Assembly: GCF_963422355.1 (NCBI RefSeq)
Contig: NC_085099.1
Coordinates: 5,925,625 to 5,989,624 of the forward strand
Source: Corticium candelabrum
Lineage: Eukaryota; Porifera; Homoscleromorpha; Homosclerophorida; Plakinidae
Length of the DNA: 64,000 nt
Direction: 5' to 3'
Shown here: positions 37,082 through 49,639 of the stretch, piece after piece
Layout: each line of letters opens with the position of its first letter
Numbering within the stretch: the stretch's first letter is position 1
Notes under the pieces: model-generated
Database searches by the model: none
Seen by the model: the letters and a program-made list of their open reading frames with translations, nothing else
What the model was told of the DNA's origin: nothing
Program-made: the position numbers and the translations under genes

Positions 37082-39110
37082 TACTTAATAGTCATTACAC
37101 TCCCTAGGAGTCTGTCGGAAGTTATCGGTGAATGAATCTAAAATTTAATTATTAAATAGTAAATACAATTTTAATAAACAACTGCAAGAAAACTTGCTCC
37201 AAGTCTAGTGCAGATTGCTAAGCTGAACCTACGTTCCCTGTAGGGCACAATTTCCAAATTTGGGACTTTATAGATCAATTTTGTAGACCCACAAGTTGAG
37301 TAGGGGTATCATTTGATACGTTCACATCATGCAGTGATGTAAAGGGCCACGGGTGGGACTTTTGTAGAGTCATGTGTTCCATTCAAATTACCATATATAC
37401 CAGGCATCAATAATTACGTTAACTGGTTAATATCAACTGCATGACGTCTTTGCACGGGCACTACACTTAGCTAATAGAGGCTTGTAAGACTGCAACACGT
37501 ATTCTAAGCTATATAAATGAATAGAGAAGCACTATACAGTGCTAACCCTTGGCTGATGTACATGCACACCGCATGGCGCTATGACATGTGTACAGTGGCA
37601 AGAACGTCTATGCATTTGACACCATTGAAATCCCCTCACGTGGTGGTTATTATGCCTACTGTACTGTATTTACACAGCTAGCCGTCTAACCGCATTTTTG
37701 GTTGCCGCAACCCCAGAGCCATTGTAATTTTGTTGAGTGTAGCATACCAACACTCAATCTCAACACAATTCTGCTGTAAATCCTAGAACAACTATGCTGC
37801 AGAATTTCTCATCACAGACAAAAGAAAAGTAAAACACAAAGAGAGAGATTTGCAGTCATTAATTGCAGTGCATTCTTAATTTAGTTTTGTTTATACAAAA
37901 TTTTAGATTCAACATCCAGAGTCGTACTCCTAGGGACTTCGTTTTTCTCGTTTGCACTCTTGCAAAGTTTTCTAGCTGCGCCACGCCAGAACACAACTAG
38001 GAAAGATTCATTCAGGAGCGGCGGAACCGGAGACAGGAAGGGCAGCAGCCCCTCCAATTATGGGATTGGGGAGCGGGCGTTGCTCTTCCAATACTGGACG
38101 ATGATCGAAGAAAATACTTTGAACGGTTTGTTGCTTGCAAGCGGAAATAATATTGGATGGTGTTGCAGTTGACTCGCTTGATACAGATTGTCGTGATTAT
38201 TTGTGTGCATATATGCTGCTCTGGCTATACTTATGTCACAAATTAAATTCAACGAAAACCAACCTTAGATTCAGTAAAATTCAAATGGTGGCGGTCAGTG
38301 TTACAAAATTTTTCGTTGCCCTGCTAAGACAAATGTTTCCTATTCAATTTAAACAAGCAGAACATGACCAAAATAACAACCACAGGTTAAAAGAAATTGA
38401 ACATTTTCTACTCATACCCTTCTATGTATAGTAAGGCCGATCTATCCAACTACACAACAGATTACTCCAGCTGATTAGCACTGCACGTGATGTCTGTAAA
38501 CCTTGTCTTTTTCACTAAAATTACTGTCAAGAAAGAAGATTAGCCAAGGCGGTATCTAGGACAATCTAACAACTAGATGTTGTGCAGAAACCTAAAATTA
38601 AGAGTTGTATACAACTAGTAACAAACGCAAAACTCAAAAACACCACAAGGGTCTATTGGAGACCCTTTATGCAAATCATAGATAAGGTCTAAAGAAGTAC
38701 CATACGCATGAATGAATAAGTTGATAGTGGAAACATCACGAAAGGGATCTGTAGAATTAATTACTTTATTTATCAGTTTTGACTTAGCAGCGATTAAAGT
38801 AAAGTGCGGAAAGTGAGAGGGCCTCGGAGATCAAGCTGCATGAGTGCACTACGTGCGTAGACAGATATCAGCCACTACTTGAGAGAATTTTGCGTGCTTC
38901 AGAGCACTCATTTGATAAGGGTTGGTCCCTTTGTGAAATGACGAAATGTGTGTTCCCCGTAACCAATCAAGCAGGGTAGGCCAATGATAAAGAAGTTGTC
39001 ACGTTGCCAAATGGGCGGCCACCCAGTGTCTCTGATCACACCCGTACACTTCTCGATTAATTAATTAATTAATGTCGAGTTTCGAACTTTAGTTCGCATC
39101 TGCAAAGTAC
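37082..39110. other. No recognisable gene; RHD remnant and transposon debris
   Basis: Apart from the RHD exon 4 remnant at 37931-37988 and a hAT-like scrap near 38020-38060 (GCGGCGGAACCGGAG, then CAGCAGCCCC), I see only AT-rich intergenic DNA. Confidence 0.5.
37931..37988 (-). pseudogene. Remnant of RHD exon 4
   Basis: The plus strand reads ACTCTTGCAAAGTTTTCTAG, then CTGCG. This parallels the copy F exon 4 end (TTCTTGCGAAGTTTTGTAGC). Similarity stops at about 37988 near a transposon-like scrap. It marks the right edge of the array. Confidence 0.55.
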
Positions 39111-39297
39111 GTAAACCCTAGCCTCGACACTAGGCCTCCCTTTGCGTTCGGTGGTCCGACTGCGCGAGGATAGCAACGGGACTGATGTTCTCTTCGAAAA
39201 GCATAGAACACCACGTGATACAGTCCCGTTGCTATCCTCGCGCAGTCGGACCACCGAACGCAAAGGGAGGCCTAGTGTCGAGGCTACGTAAACCCAG
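39108..39297. mobile_element. Foldback element with about 75-bp near-perfect inverted repeats
   Basis: The left arm begins TAGCCTCGACACTAGGCCTC (39118) and the right arm ends with its reverse complement, separated by about 35 bp. The arms match almost base for base, including CGGTGGTCCGACTGCGCGAG. TACGTAAACCC occurs directly on both sides, a likely 10-11-bp target duplication. No coding capacity. Confidence 0.85.
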
Positions 39298-40223
39298 CTG
39301 CTTGGCTAACGTCACAGTCTCACTGAGTACCAACAAGATTAGTCAGTTGCGATCGATCAGCAAACATTAATTACACAACTCAAACAATACGACTGACATT
39401 TTTGTTTCTGCACCTCGGACTCCCGTGGACCCTATACGACTTACATACGTTTTGTCGTTATAGTAGACAGTGGCTAACTAATTAAAAGACTGTCCGTAAT
39501 ATAAAACAACAATGACTTGTCTTATATCTGAAAAGTCCAGCTACTGGTGTAATTAACTTAAGATTGTAGCGGACATGCATGGATGGACAAATCCAATACC
39601 CAAACATTTTTTAGACCTTGGAGAAATACAACATTGTACAAATGGTTTCTCCTATCTCCACCACTACCAGATTACAAGCACAAAGGTACTGAAAACACTA
39701 CATGTGTGAGTCTCATTACGAACTTGTGAGGACATCTGCAGCTGACAGTACTCCAACAGTACAGCATGGTTCCCGCGTAGCCACTCTCTCTAGGCCATCA
39801 TACTTGGGGCAGTATGATGGCAGAGAGGGTCTGGCTACGCGAGACTAAATACAGCAGGTGTGATAGAAACCTACTGCAATGTGACTGCATATCTCTGTAT
39901 TGATTCAGAAGTCTCAAAGCCTTGTACACCATTCTTGAATATTCCCAAGGCATGAACCACATGGCAAATCTACAAACACTTCTGATATACCATGTGAACT
40001 CAGGTAACAGAAGATCATTCTAAACTAACTCATGAAAACACTCCACTCTCAGTTTAGTTCTGCACGTGAAGGAGGTTAAAACTCTCAATTTTGTATGATA
40101 TATTAGTATAGTTGACATACAGCTACACAAAGTGCAACACACTGCTGGCACATGCAGTGCAGAATGTCATGCAAAACAGTTATTAACCTGCTGGAAAACA
40201 AGGGATAAAGAAGACAGACCAAT
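39298..40223. other. 3' flank of the sulfatase-fusion gene
   Basis: No gene seen. Contains a small hairpin element at 39775-39846. The 3' UTR of the minus-strand gene starting at 47719 should lie here. Confidence 0.5.
39775..39846. mobile_element. Small hairpin element
   Basis: CGCGTAGCCA, then CCATCATACT and its complement AGTATGATGG, then TGGCTACGCG. The outer motif GGGTCTGGCTACGCGAGAC recurs with variations at 60.55 kb and 32.06 kb, indicating a repeated MITE family. Confidence 0.75.
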
Positions 40224-43200
40224 TTACTTTTCATTGCCAAATGAGATGACAACCCGACTCGAAGAATTAATTGTCACAGTTTCATGACATTCTGGTTTAG
40301 GATTTGGCTTAGGATTGGCCTACATAAAACCACACCATACTCATACAACATCACAACTAAGGAATGGCTTATCATACCCGCCACTTTGGGACCTCCATTG
40401 TGCCATTAGACGAATACAGTACCATATCAACAAATGAACATGACTTATGCGGATAGTAAGAGCAACCCTTTATACCATAGCCTTCGAGTGTTGTGTATGC
40501 CCACGATTGCTTCATCAAACGTTTGTGAGAAACTCTAACAGAAGTCACAACTGCCTACATTTCCTGACAAAACTGCAAGCTATTTCAACCTCATATCTGT
40601 AGTATTATACCATTCCACTGTTGAGCCCACGTACCTACATTAATAAATAAACCAGATTAAATCCATACAAGTATATAAGTACAATCTGCTTACCACTCTT
40701 GCTCTCCAATTTTTGTCATGTTTGCAAGAATGTAGCTGCCAGGTAAGGCACCCACAGGAGAACTGACCATGACTCCTCCATCTGTTGTAACATACCAACT
40801 CCTCACACACCACCCTTTGTTGTGTTCGCAAGGATACTGTAGAACAGGCTGCACAAAACACACACACAAATAACAAAATTTTGAAAGCAAATTATAATAA
40901 TCACAAATTAGTATCAAATTTACACCTTGTTTGTTTAATTATAATAATTAATAATCAATTTAAGGTTTTGATTAAATCAAATCAAGAGCAAATTGCAGCT
41001 TTTGTACCTAAAGAAAAAAAAACTTGCAGAGAAACATGCTCAGACAGAATTAAACTCAGAGAAGATAATAGACAAACCACAACAAACACAAAAAATAAAT
41101 TTACAATATTAGATACAAGATACAAGACACAAACAGCGACATGCAATCTCCAATTTTTAGTATGCTTGAAAACTGCTAATACTTTTCAGTTCAATGTGCT
41201 TTGGCATGTTCAGAATGCAAAGCATAAATTTACTGATAGTTGTGCTATGCAGTATTTGAACACCTGAATAATGTCAAAACCAACAGACTCCGACTTTGGG
41301 TCAACTAGAGGAATCCAATCTTTGTTTTGTAATCCTGTGAACAAATACAAAACTTCCGGTTTCTCATCAGGAAAGTCTGGAACAGTGAAGTTGCCCCAAA
41401 AGTATGAAAAGCCACTTGATGAGTTGTAAGCTGCATATGCCAACCAACCATTGTAACTCTTGGGAAATTTAAAAGAATTTCCTAAAAGCAAAAAATACAC
41501 AAGGAGAAGATAAACATCAGTGATTACATCAAACTTGCCATAGCTTTCATGTACTCTTGACAACATCATCGGTAACCCAGACTGCATTGCTCCACATCTA
41601 CATAAGTATTTTGCAATTAATACCAACTAACCAAGCCTTTAACTTTAAAACTTACTTTGAATATCTAACTGGCTCATCTGACCGTGGATGTAACACCCTA
41701 GCAAAAAACATCCAAATCATAACAACCACCAATTCTGAGACTCAGTCTTACAGAAATGAGTCAGCCTCTACAACTACAGAAGCTCCAGCAGGTATATCGT
41801 GTACACATTCTTTTAGCACATATCCAGCAGGCGTCCGTCGATAGTACTGATGCAGAAGATCTGAAGACTCGACTGGATTTGTGTAAATAGTTGTCTGAGG
41901 GTTCAAAGTGGCCTCTAGACCAAGTCCCATAAAATGCTGAAGTTCGTTGAAACTGTGGTTGTGTGGTGGAAAGTAGCCCCTAGAATCTTCAGCGTATGGT
42001 GTGACATCACTAGTTTGCATGTACCAAATCAGCAATTGTTGCTTGCACAACAGAATTACAGTAAACTACAACTTAACTAGTCAAAGTCTGGTCACCAGAT
42101 CGTACCTTCAACTGCTGCTGCACTTGTGCATACTCAGATTCATTGTACACGTTCTTCAGTTCCCTACGTGCATATAGAATTTCGCAAGACACAAATTAAA
42201 TTTATAGAGATAGACAGTTGGAAAGACAGTAAAATACCTTGGATCCTAAACAAGCAATCTAGTTCAAATCAATACAAATAAAGTCAATTCGCTTATTACC
42301 TTCTGCAAGTCGTAGAGTTCAGAGCAATGATCGAAATCCTTAGGGTCTGATCTAAGCACCAACTAAGCATGCAAATACAACTTTATGAAATAATTGTCTT
42401 CTTTAATAAAAGCATTAAACCACTATCATAGCATATACAGAATCTAAACAACAAATCGTACTTTGTGTGTTAGAGTACGAATCATAACAGAACGACAAAC
42501 ACTGAGTGGCTCCATTTGCTGCTGAAGACCTGTAAATTAACACAATAATTACAAACATAAGCATATATTATCTATAATATCTCTACACAAGAAATGTTAC
42601 ATATCAGACCAAACCATTTTATGATACATTCTCACAGAAAACAGACAAAAATTACTGTACAGAGATCAACAATAATAGATGAGTAAAAGCCTCCAAGAAA
42701 GTCATGCTAACAATACCTTCAATCATACATGACTCAAATTTCTCAATAAAAAAACACAAGCTATTAAATGTAAAAATTCCTTTACTAGTGCAGTTGTTAA
42801 TTTAACTGAAAAATAAATATGCAAATAAAGAGACAAGTCTGCACGTACAGTAATGATTAAAAAATCATATAGGTAATACAGTACTGTTCTTCACCTTTCG
42901 GGTAGTAAATTTGCTGTGGATTACACTTCCCAGATTGTTCAGGATCCTTACACCGACCCTCAAAATCTAGTGGTTCATGTGTACTATAGCCGCCTTCAGA
43001 ATACACAGCTCTATCCACATCACCAAAACCACCCATCAGAATTGGGGTAAGATCCTCAGAAAAGTGAACATGCTGTGCGGTGACATTCGCCAAATGTAAT
43101 ATAGTCGCCACTATATCCATGTGTTGAACCTTTCAACAAGCACGTGACAAATAGACTTCCTGGCTGATAATGTATGACAATCACCTGCTCTCTAACAACG

Positions 43201-46200
43201 TGGTTTGAGGCTCCACCCGGTACTCTCACCAGCAAAGGAACACGAGTAAGAACATCCTTGATAGAAAAAAGGTAGAAAAGCAAAGTCACTAAAGAATGAT
43301 AACAGCAACTTGTTACCTCCAAACCACTGGGCCACTTCTCCACAAGTCCATAATCACCAGCGTAATCTCCATGGTCAGCAAACACAAATACGGCTGTTGA
43401 ATCTGCGTAACCATTGTCTTCTAATGCCTAAATACTACACTCATAACACTGAATTTACACAATCACACAAACTCAAACTACACCTTCAGTAAGATTCCAA
43501 ACAAGTGATCTGAGTATGAAATAGAGCCCATATAAACTGCCTGAAATCAAAACCATTAATTGAATTATGTTCACAGCATAAACAGTAGGAGTTAATCAGA
43601 TAAATGCATGCACCTCACCACCCCACATAAGCAGCTAAAAACTTAACCAACAAGCAAGAAAGGCAAAGACACAGTAAAACAATTAAAAAACAAATAAATC
43701 AATGACCTGCGGGCCAGAAAGAGAGACAAACGAACAGACAAGTAATTTTGCTATTACACAGCAAAAGTCAAAGTTATGCAAAAACCTGCAGCTTCTTGAA
43801 AAAGTCCACATCCAAAGATGTCAAATTTCTGTGTTTCCTGATCAGTTCATGGTAATCTGGCTTCTTATCCAAGCCCCACGGACGAAGATCTGGAATATCT
43901 TTAGGATCTGCACACAACAACAATCACTGCAGAACACGTTGCATTGCCTGTCTGTAAAGATTTCTCGTACCTATTAAACTGTGAAATGGTTCCGGTGCAG
44001 AATAGGGTGGATGTGGTTTAATAAGAGGAAGATATATCATAAATGGCTTAGTTGGTTTGGTCTCCAAAAATTTTACAGCTTCCTAATGCAAAACACCATT
44101 TCATCTGCACAATCTGCACAAAGTCTCAACTAATCACATACTGCAACGTTATTGTAGTCTGAAGTCTCGTTCCAGTTACCATTGTATGCATTACTAAGAA
44201 AAGAGTAGTAACCAGCCTCACCAAACCGAAATGAATTGCCACCCTATGCAATATTCAAAATTAATCAAAATGTGCTGGTTATATGTTACTCTTCGTATTA
44301 CGTTCTGAGGTCCACCCATGTGCATTGCAGAAGACACACTACTGTTAAACGAGTCGGCTGCCAGTAAGTCATTCTTGCCCCACCAATTCACTGTAATAAT
44401 GTTGAAATTCACCAGCATTCAATAGTAGAGTGTATTTACAGGTATACTAGAATCTTACCAGTGTAACCTGCTTTTTTCAAGTATCGCAAAAGATTGGGTT
44501 CATCATTGTGAAGAAGATGCCACAAAGATCGATGACCACGGACATGAGTGTACCAACCTACTCAAATCTTGTAAATTAATCTCCACCCAAAATTCATAAA
44601 TTCAAGTTCTGCAATAAGTCAGCGTATTTTGGTGTTAATTATCTATTCCATTGATTATCAAGTAATATCATTGTGTGGAAAAATTGGGTATTTGCTTGCA
44701 AAAAACAAATTTTGTAAAGAATACGTAAAAATAATCACACTTTCTTTCATGTCACATCCTATACAACAATATAGAAGTAAAAGACTTGTAAAGAAGTTCT
44801 CATGCATATGACTCTACCTAGTATCCACACTCTGCCATTAATAAGTTTGTCTATCATAATTCATGATTTGTGCTTATACACTGTCTTACTGTCTCCATGC
44901 AAAACCAGAGCAGCACGCACTGAAGTGTCAACTGATCTTCTAAACTGCTAATTTTATGTGACAATAAAACCACCTGTTACCACTTATCTAGAGGGCAAAT
45001 CAAAATTGTTAATTAATCATTTTACTGTTAGAAACATTTTGACGCATTCTAGTGCAGCAAATTGTTCCCCTCATAGCTCTTGTTAGCCTTTAGAAGATGC
45101 ATTGTACTGCTCCCCATCTCGCTATAATTAATAGATCTGACTACCTGAATGTGTTACAATCACTCTAAGCAAGACAAGCTCTGAAACCTGTAGATGCTGT
45201 AAGGAAAGAGTCAATCATAATCACCTCAACACCAACAAAATGTTAGATTTGGTGGTCTGACTTCTAATTAATAAGATACAATCAGCTTTATTCTAAATAT
45301 CCAAAATAGCTACGCTATGCCAAAAATGCTACTCAAATTACCAAATATGATGAACATAGCCGCAGTCTGTCGATCTTTTCATCCAAAGCTAACCAAACTC
45401 ATGACTGAAAGCAGACTGAGCAAATAAGAAGATTAACATTTTGCAGACCTTACTTTTGGAAACATGATAGACTTTAGTAAGCTTTCAAATATCCAATCAT
45501 ACCAAATGCCTGTTAATTAAGCAACTTCAAATATCATATGAACCTGGCATACCAATAGATCATCCAATGCCATAACAAGATCCAGAAGTTCCAAAGCCAA
45601 GACACACACAATACTGAGTAGTACGTTTCATGTTTTCGGCACATGACCTGACGAGACTAGGAGTGTGTTCACACCAACATCTGGGGTAACTATGATTAAG
45701 TTAACTATCTTTGGCCAACATTAGTCCCAATTATTATGATTATTAAGTCACGTAGGCACGTGAGAGTAATTAGCCTCGACAACAACAATCTGGGCAAAAT
45801 GTCTTGACGAATTCAGTGCTGTAGGTTTCAAAGAGAATACATTTTGTTTGCTTTCTCTGGCAGCTCCTTTGGAGACAACAGAAACCTGTCACAGGCATGT
45901 AGTACACGTCTGCATTTCTGTGTACATTGCCACATTGTTGCTGCGTTTGTAGCAGCATCCAAACATACAACACCACATCAGAAACCTCAGCAGCATGCTC
46001 TTCTTGTATGCTACTTTATGTGCCAAAGTCAGTGCAACCACTAACGCCACTAGCTCTAGCTCTCAAAAATCGTTTGAGTGGCTTGACCAATCTGACCAAC
46101 TCAAATGACCTTGCATCTGCTTCTTGTTCCACGTCAAACAGAAGCCAAACAAATCCATCCTTGGGTTTCATAATCATTACTGCTCATGGTGCTTCATGCC

Positions 46201-47719
46201 ATAACCTGATTTCATCATATAATTTTTTCATTTCTTACAAAATTCTACATTCATGGTTCCACCACAAGTGGCACTACAGCAAGAATACGTCTCAGTGATG
46301 AATCCAGTTGGAAGTACTTAATTCCCCTAACTCTTCAACAGTATCATGAGGTACACTTTAGTATTAAATGTGTTTGCCATACAAAACGTTTGTGAAACTT
46401 AATTTGCTTAGCTTATCACAAGTTGTAAGTGCAAGCCCAGCATTGACAAGCCAGAAGACTAATGTTAGGTCCATCATGTCTCAAGAAAGAATAACCACAT
46501 TGACTCTTATCTTATGTACATTCGCCGAAAAAAGGTCAAAGTGGCAATGTCATTAGTGAGTTTACAAAAAGTATGCTTTTGTTGATAATGTATCATCTTA
46601 GATATCAAAACAGTATATCATCTTAGATGATAAAGACACCGATGAAGATTCTCTCTCCTCTGGTGCTGCATACGAAGATAATGAAGACAGGCATGGCCAT
46701 GGGCCAGTAGTGTAACTAACAAAATTACTACCTATAGCAGTGTGCTAAAAAGTGCATACCTGTGCCCCTGTCTAAAGAGTCTCTTGATCCTCCCCTTACT
46801 ATTACTTAAATTACTTACTAATATACAAGCTACACTTATTCGCTTCCGGGACTTTTCATGTTTTAGCCCACTTGACTGAGTGGAAACCTCTTCGAGTAAT
46901 ACATGTAAATGTCTGCTGCATGTAAATGGTTGCTGTCATAAAGTCAGGCATTGTTACATGCTGCCATTGCACTTGTATAGCAGCCACCCTTGCTAAATCA
47001 GCTGTGTTGCTGGCTATATAGGGTAATCTTCAGGAAATCGTTCACTGCAAGCGTACGCTTTCAAATTCTTTCCTGATGCTTTTAGCAGGACTGAAGGTGT
47101 GGGGGAAAATAAGACATAGACTGGTGAAAGCGAGTCATCCGACTTCTTTCCTGACATGAATGGAAGAGAACAGAGCCAACTGTCCTCACTTGGAGACCAC
47201 TCATTTCGATTGACTGCAGCAATCCATTGACACCAGCAATATAACTCAGTAGAAAAACAGTAAAAACTCAACAAAATGCCATTCTCCGATCTGCTATTGC
47301 AGTAAACTGCAGAACAACTTTCACTATTGCCACTCAATATAGCGCGTAACCATGGTAACATCCAAGTCACATGAACAATGTCCCGGAAGCAAATAAGGTC
47401 TAGAGAGTAACAACAGAGTAACACCTGTCATAAAGCTAGCACGTGACTGTGAGCACACAGTGTACGTTGTGTGGCACTGCTCAAAACGGGTTCCTTGAGA
47501 TGCAAAAGAATCAAAGTTTGGCGTCTTCGCCACTTCATTTCCGTAGCAGCCTACGACACAGCATACGAGTCAATATCCCTAGCGCATGCACATCATGCAT
47601 CAAAGCAACTTCTCACCCAAACTTTCAGCCCTCATCTCGTCTGGATTAAAAATAACGAAGTTCATCGGCTTATGGGCCGAAACAGCCACAAACAAGAAAG
47701 TGATAATAACGAATTTCAT
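40224..47719 (-). CDS. Secreted sulfatase fused to a C-terminal ConA/eqolisin-like domain (about 23 exons, about 825 aa)
   Basis: Exons (minus): 47719-47617, 47550-47425, 44557-44459, 44390-44302, 44243-44142, 44082-43971, 43907-43786, 43540-43484, 43427-43317, 43256-43185, 43129-42895, 42529-42462, 42362-42300, 42245-42238, 42163-42106, 42041-41752, 41697-41656, 41597-41539, 41481-41264, 40848-40694, 40634-40619, 40554-40378, 40319-40224. All phases join to 825 codons. MKFVIITFLFVAVSA looks like a signal peptide. The sulfatase part (about 20-505) has NPDEMR (27-30 region, metal Asp), CSQSRASFMTG (formylglycine Cys67), ADHGD (288-289) and VEKW (Lys301). Exon 16 runs without a break from the sulfatase end (QTSDVTPYAEDSRG) into the second domain (TPAGYVLKECVHDIPAGA). 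That domain continues with NGWLAYAAYN, FTVPDFP, LYLFTGLQNKDWIP and FDIIQPVLQYP. Substrate unknown. The 16-nt exon at 40634-40619 is the least certain piece. Confidence 0.8.
42238..42245 (-). other. 8-nt micro-exon of the sulfatase gene
   Basis: GATCCAAG between an AG acceptor (TTTAG) and a GT donor (GTATTT). Including it joins ...YDLQK to DPR-ELKNVYNESEY in frame. Skipping it gives a stop within a few codons. The resulting DPRELKN segment fits the C-terminal part of sulfatases. Confidence 0.75.
44558..47424 (-). other. Large intron 2 of the sulfatase gene (2.87 kb)
   Basis: It follows the exon with the active-site motif and is by far the longest intron in the gene; the others are mostly 50-300 bp. 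45850-46500 has stretches that look like degraded coding sequence, perhaps an old transposon, but I cannot assign a family. Confidence 0.6.
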
Positions 47720-47829
47720 CGTAACTAAGCAGGGACGGTGTGTCGAAGTGAAGAAGCCTTACGCGTGTTAAATAGGCGTAACTTAACGCACGCTAAGCTG
47801 CTAGTAAAAAGGCGATGTGCCACATCTGA

Positions 47830-48010
47830 GAGTGATGATGATGATCTCGTGCATTGTGTTTGAGGGTGGGAAATGAAACCATCGGTGGTCTATTGCTTCA
47901 ATATTTAATTTGAATAGTTTTGTAATCTTTCGTAATTTACCTAGTGTATTTTAGATCAAAATTGGTATTTTTAACTTAGTACAGATTTCATTTTTAGACT
48001 GTTTGCATAG
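47830..48010 (+). pseudogene. Remnant of a CD225/dispanin gene intron
   Basis: GAGGGTGGGAAATGAAACCA, then TTTGAATAGTTTTGTAATCT, closely match intron 2 of the dispanin gene at 56.3-56.4 kb. No exon is left. It points to a third, mostly lost family member, cut off near the pogo-like element that begins at 48239. Confidence 0.6.
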
Positions 48011-49639
48011 TATTCATGACAAACTATAGAAGAGAGTTCATCTTCTTCGTGACACTACATTTTTGCCAGTAATACCCACGACAATTTCTAGAATTTACTT
48101 GTCACTAGGCAAAACAATTAATTAACAGCCGAGTGAATCTAGTGTACTGAGTATTGTACAATGTCATCTATCTATAGCTAGCGAGTAATTGGTCAAACTG
48201 AAGCTGGTGTCTACATTGACACATCAGTAGTGCTACTAGAGTCCCGGATTTGATCTCGGTCATTTCCTAATCTCGGTCACTCGTTCTCTACAAAATAGCC
48301 GTGGCGTAACTCAGCTGCTGTGCTAGCGTCATAGGCTACTGGATAGCAACTAGGTAGAGCAGGTTACATCAGCAATCGACGTAACGTCGCTGCTCTAGAA
48401 CTCGAAAACCAATCGCACCTATTCTCTGTCACAGAAAATCATATCTCGGTCAGTGCCTGCCATCTCGTTTCTACAACTCCGTTTGAGACGTAAGTCATCT
48501 CTATCGATAGGCTCATCCTAGAGCTTTCTTTTATCAAATTGTTGGTTTTGTCTTGTCAACGTCTACTCTTGCAGACATCGAGGAAGACCGATGACTCACG
48601 GGACATAATCTCGGTCACCTGATCTCGAGTGATTTCTCCCTTTCAGACGAAGATTTGAGGTGTTCTTCTTGGCTAACGTAATAGTCCTCGCCTCTAGCTA
48701 CTATACCTACAGGATGAAGTCAACGTTCATCGTGATGTAGCTACGGCAGAACGTGAATTCTGATGGACAAATACCTCGGACATCCGGGATCATATCTAGG
48801 TCAGTCGCTCTCATCGCTCTTCTACAATACGGATTGAGACGATAGTTATGTTTATTGAAAGGTTAGCATTTCGGGTTTTTGCCATTGAATAGCCAGTTTT
48901 GTCTCTTCTATGTTTACTGTCTCAGGTCAGTGAAAAAGGTGTCGTCGTACGAGACATAATCTCGGACACTTTATTTTGAGAACAGACGCATGAATAAGAA
49001 TCTCTGATTAGCAGGTGTGGTGCAATTTGTAGTGCACTGTTCTTCTAGAGCTTTATTGTCGAGAATGTGTTTGTCAAACTACACTTTGGCAAGCGTTGCA
49101 CATATATGCTGCAACTGTACATGTCAATGTTACAAATAGCTGACTCTGAATTTCCACATTTTGTGGCAATTACGACAGTTTTCCTACCTGTTTTTGCTTT
49201 CCTTGGCTGATATAATGATTCTGTAACCTGGATGGGATGCTGATTTTATTTATAAGAATTGATTTCTCCTCATGGGATCTAGGTAATTTTAATTATTAAG
49301 TTAAGAGCTCTAGAAGAAGTTGACAGTTGTGACCAAAGAGAGCAAGGCTTGTCATATTACAGTTATGAGGTTGTGAGACAGAATCATAATCAGCTGCAGT
49401 CTGGTGAAAGTATCTGATATGTTGTTCTGTCTAAACCAAGCAGCAGTAACTTAATGTGGACAAATTTTACATTTTAAACAAGATTGTAGTTTAATGCAGA
49501 GATCTGGCAAGCTGAAAGTGCATCTTGTGATATTCTGTATGTGCAGTACCAAAAGGAAATCAATGTATATGTATAACAACATATGTCATTACATCAGCCT
49601 ATTTTTATGACTACCAAGAATTAAAATGCTGGAAACATC

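Noticed and set aside
41748-41751. Stop codon ending the sulfatase at VEADSFL
   Set aside because: A strong GT donor (CT/GTAAGA) lies just before it, and the sequence before the stop already belongs to the second domain, which continues in the next exons.
45844-46556. A separate gene inside sulfatase intron 2
   Set aside because: Open frames are short, out of phase with each other and without family motifs; more likely decayed repeat sequence.
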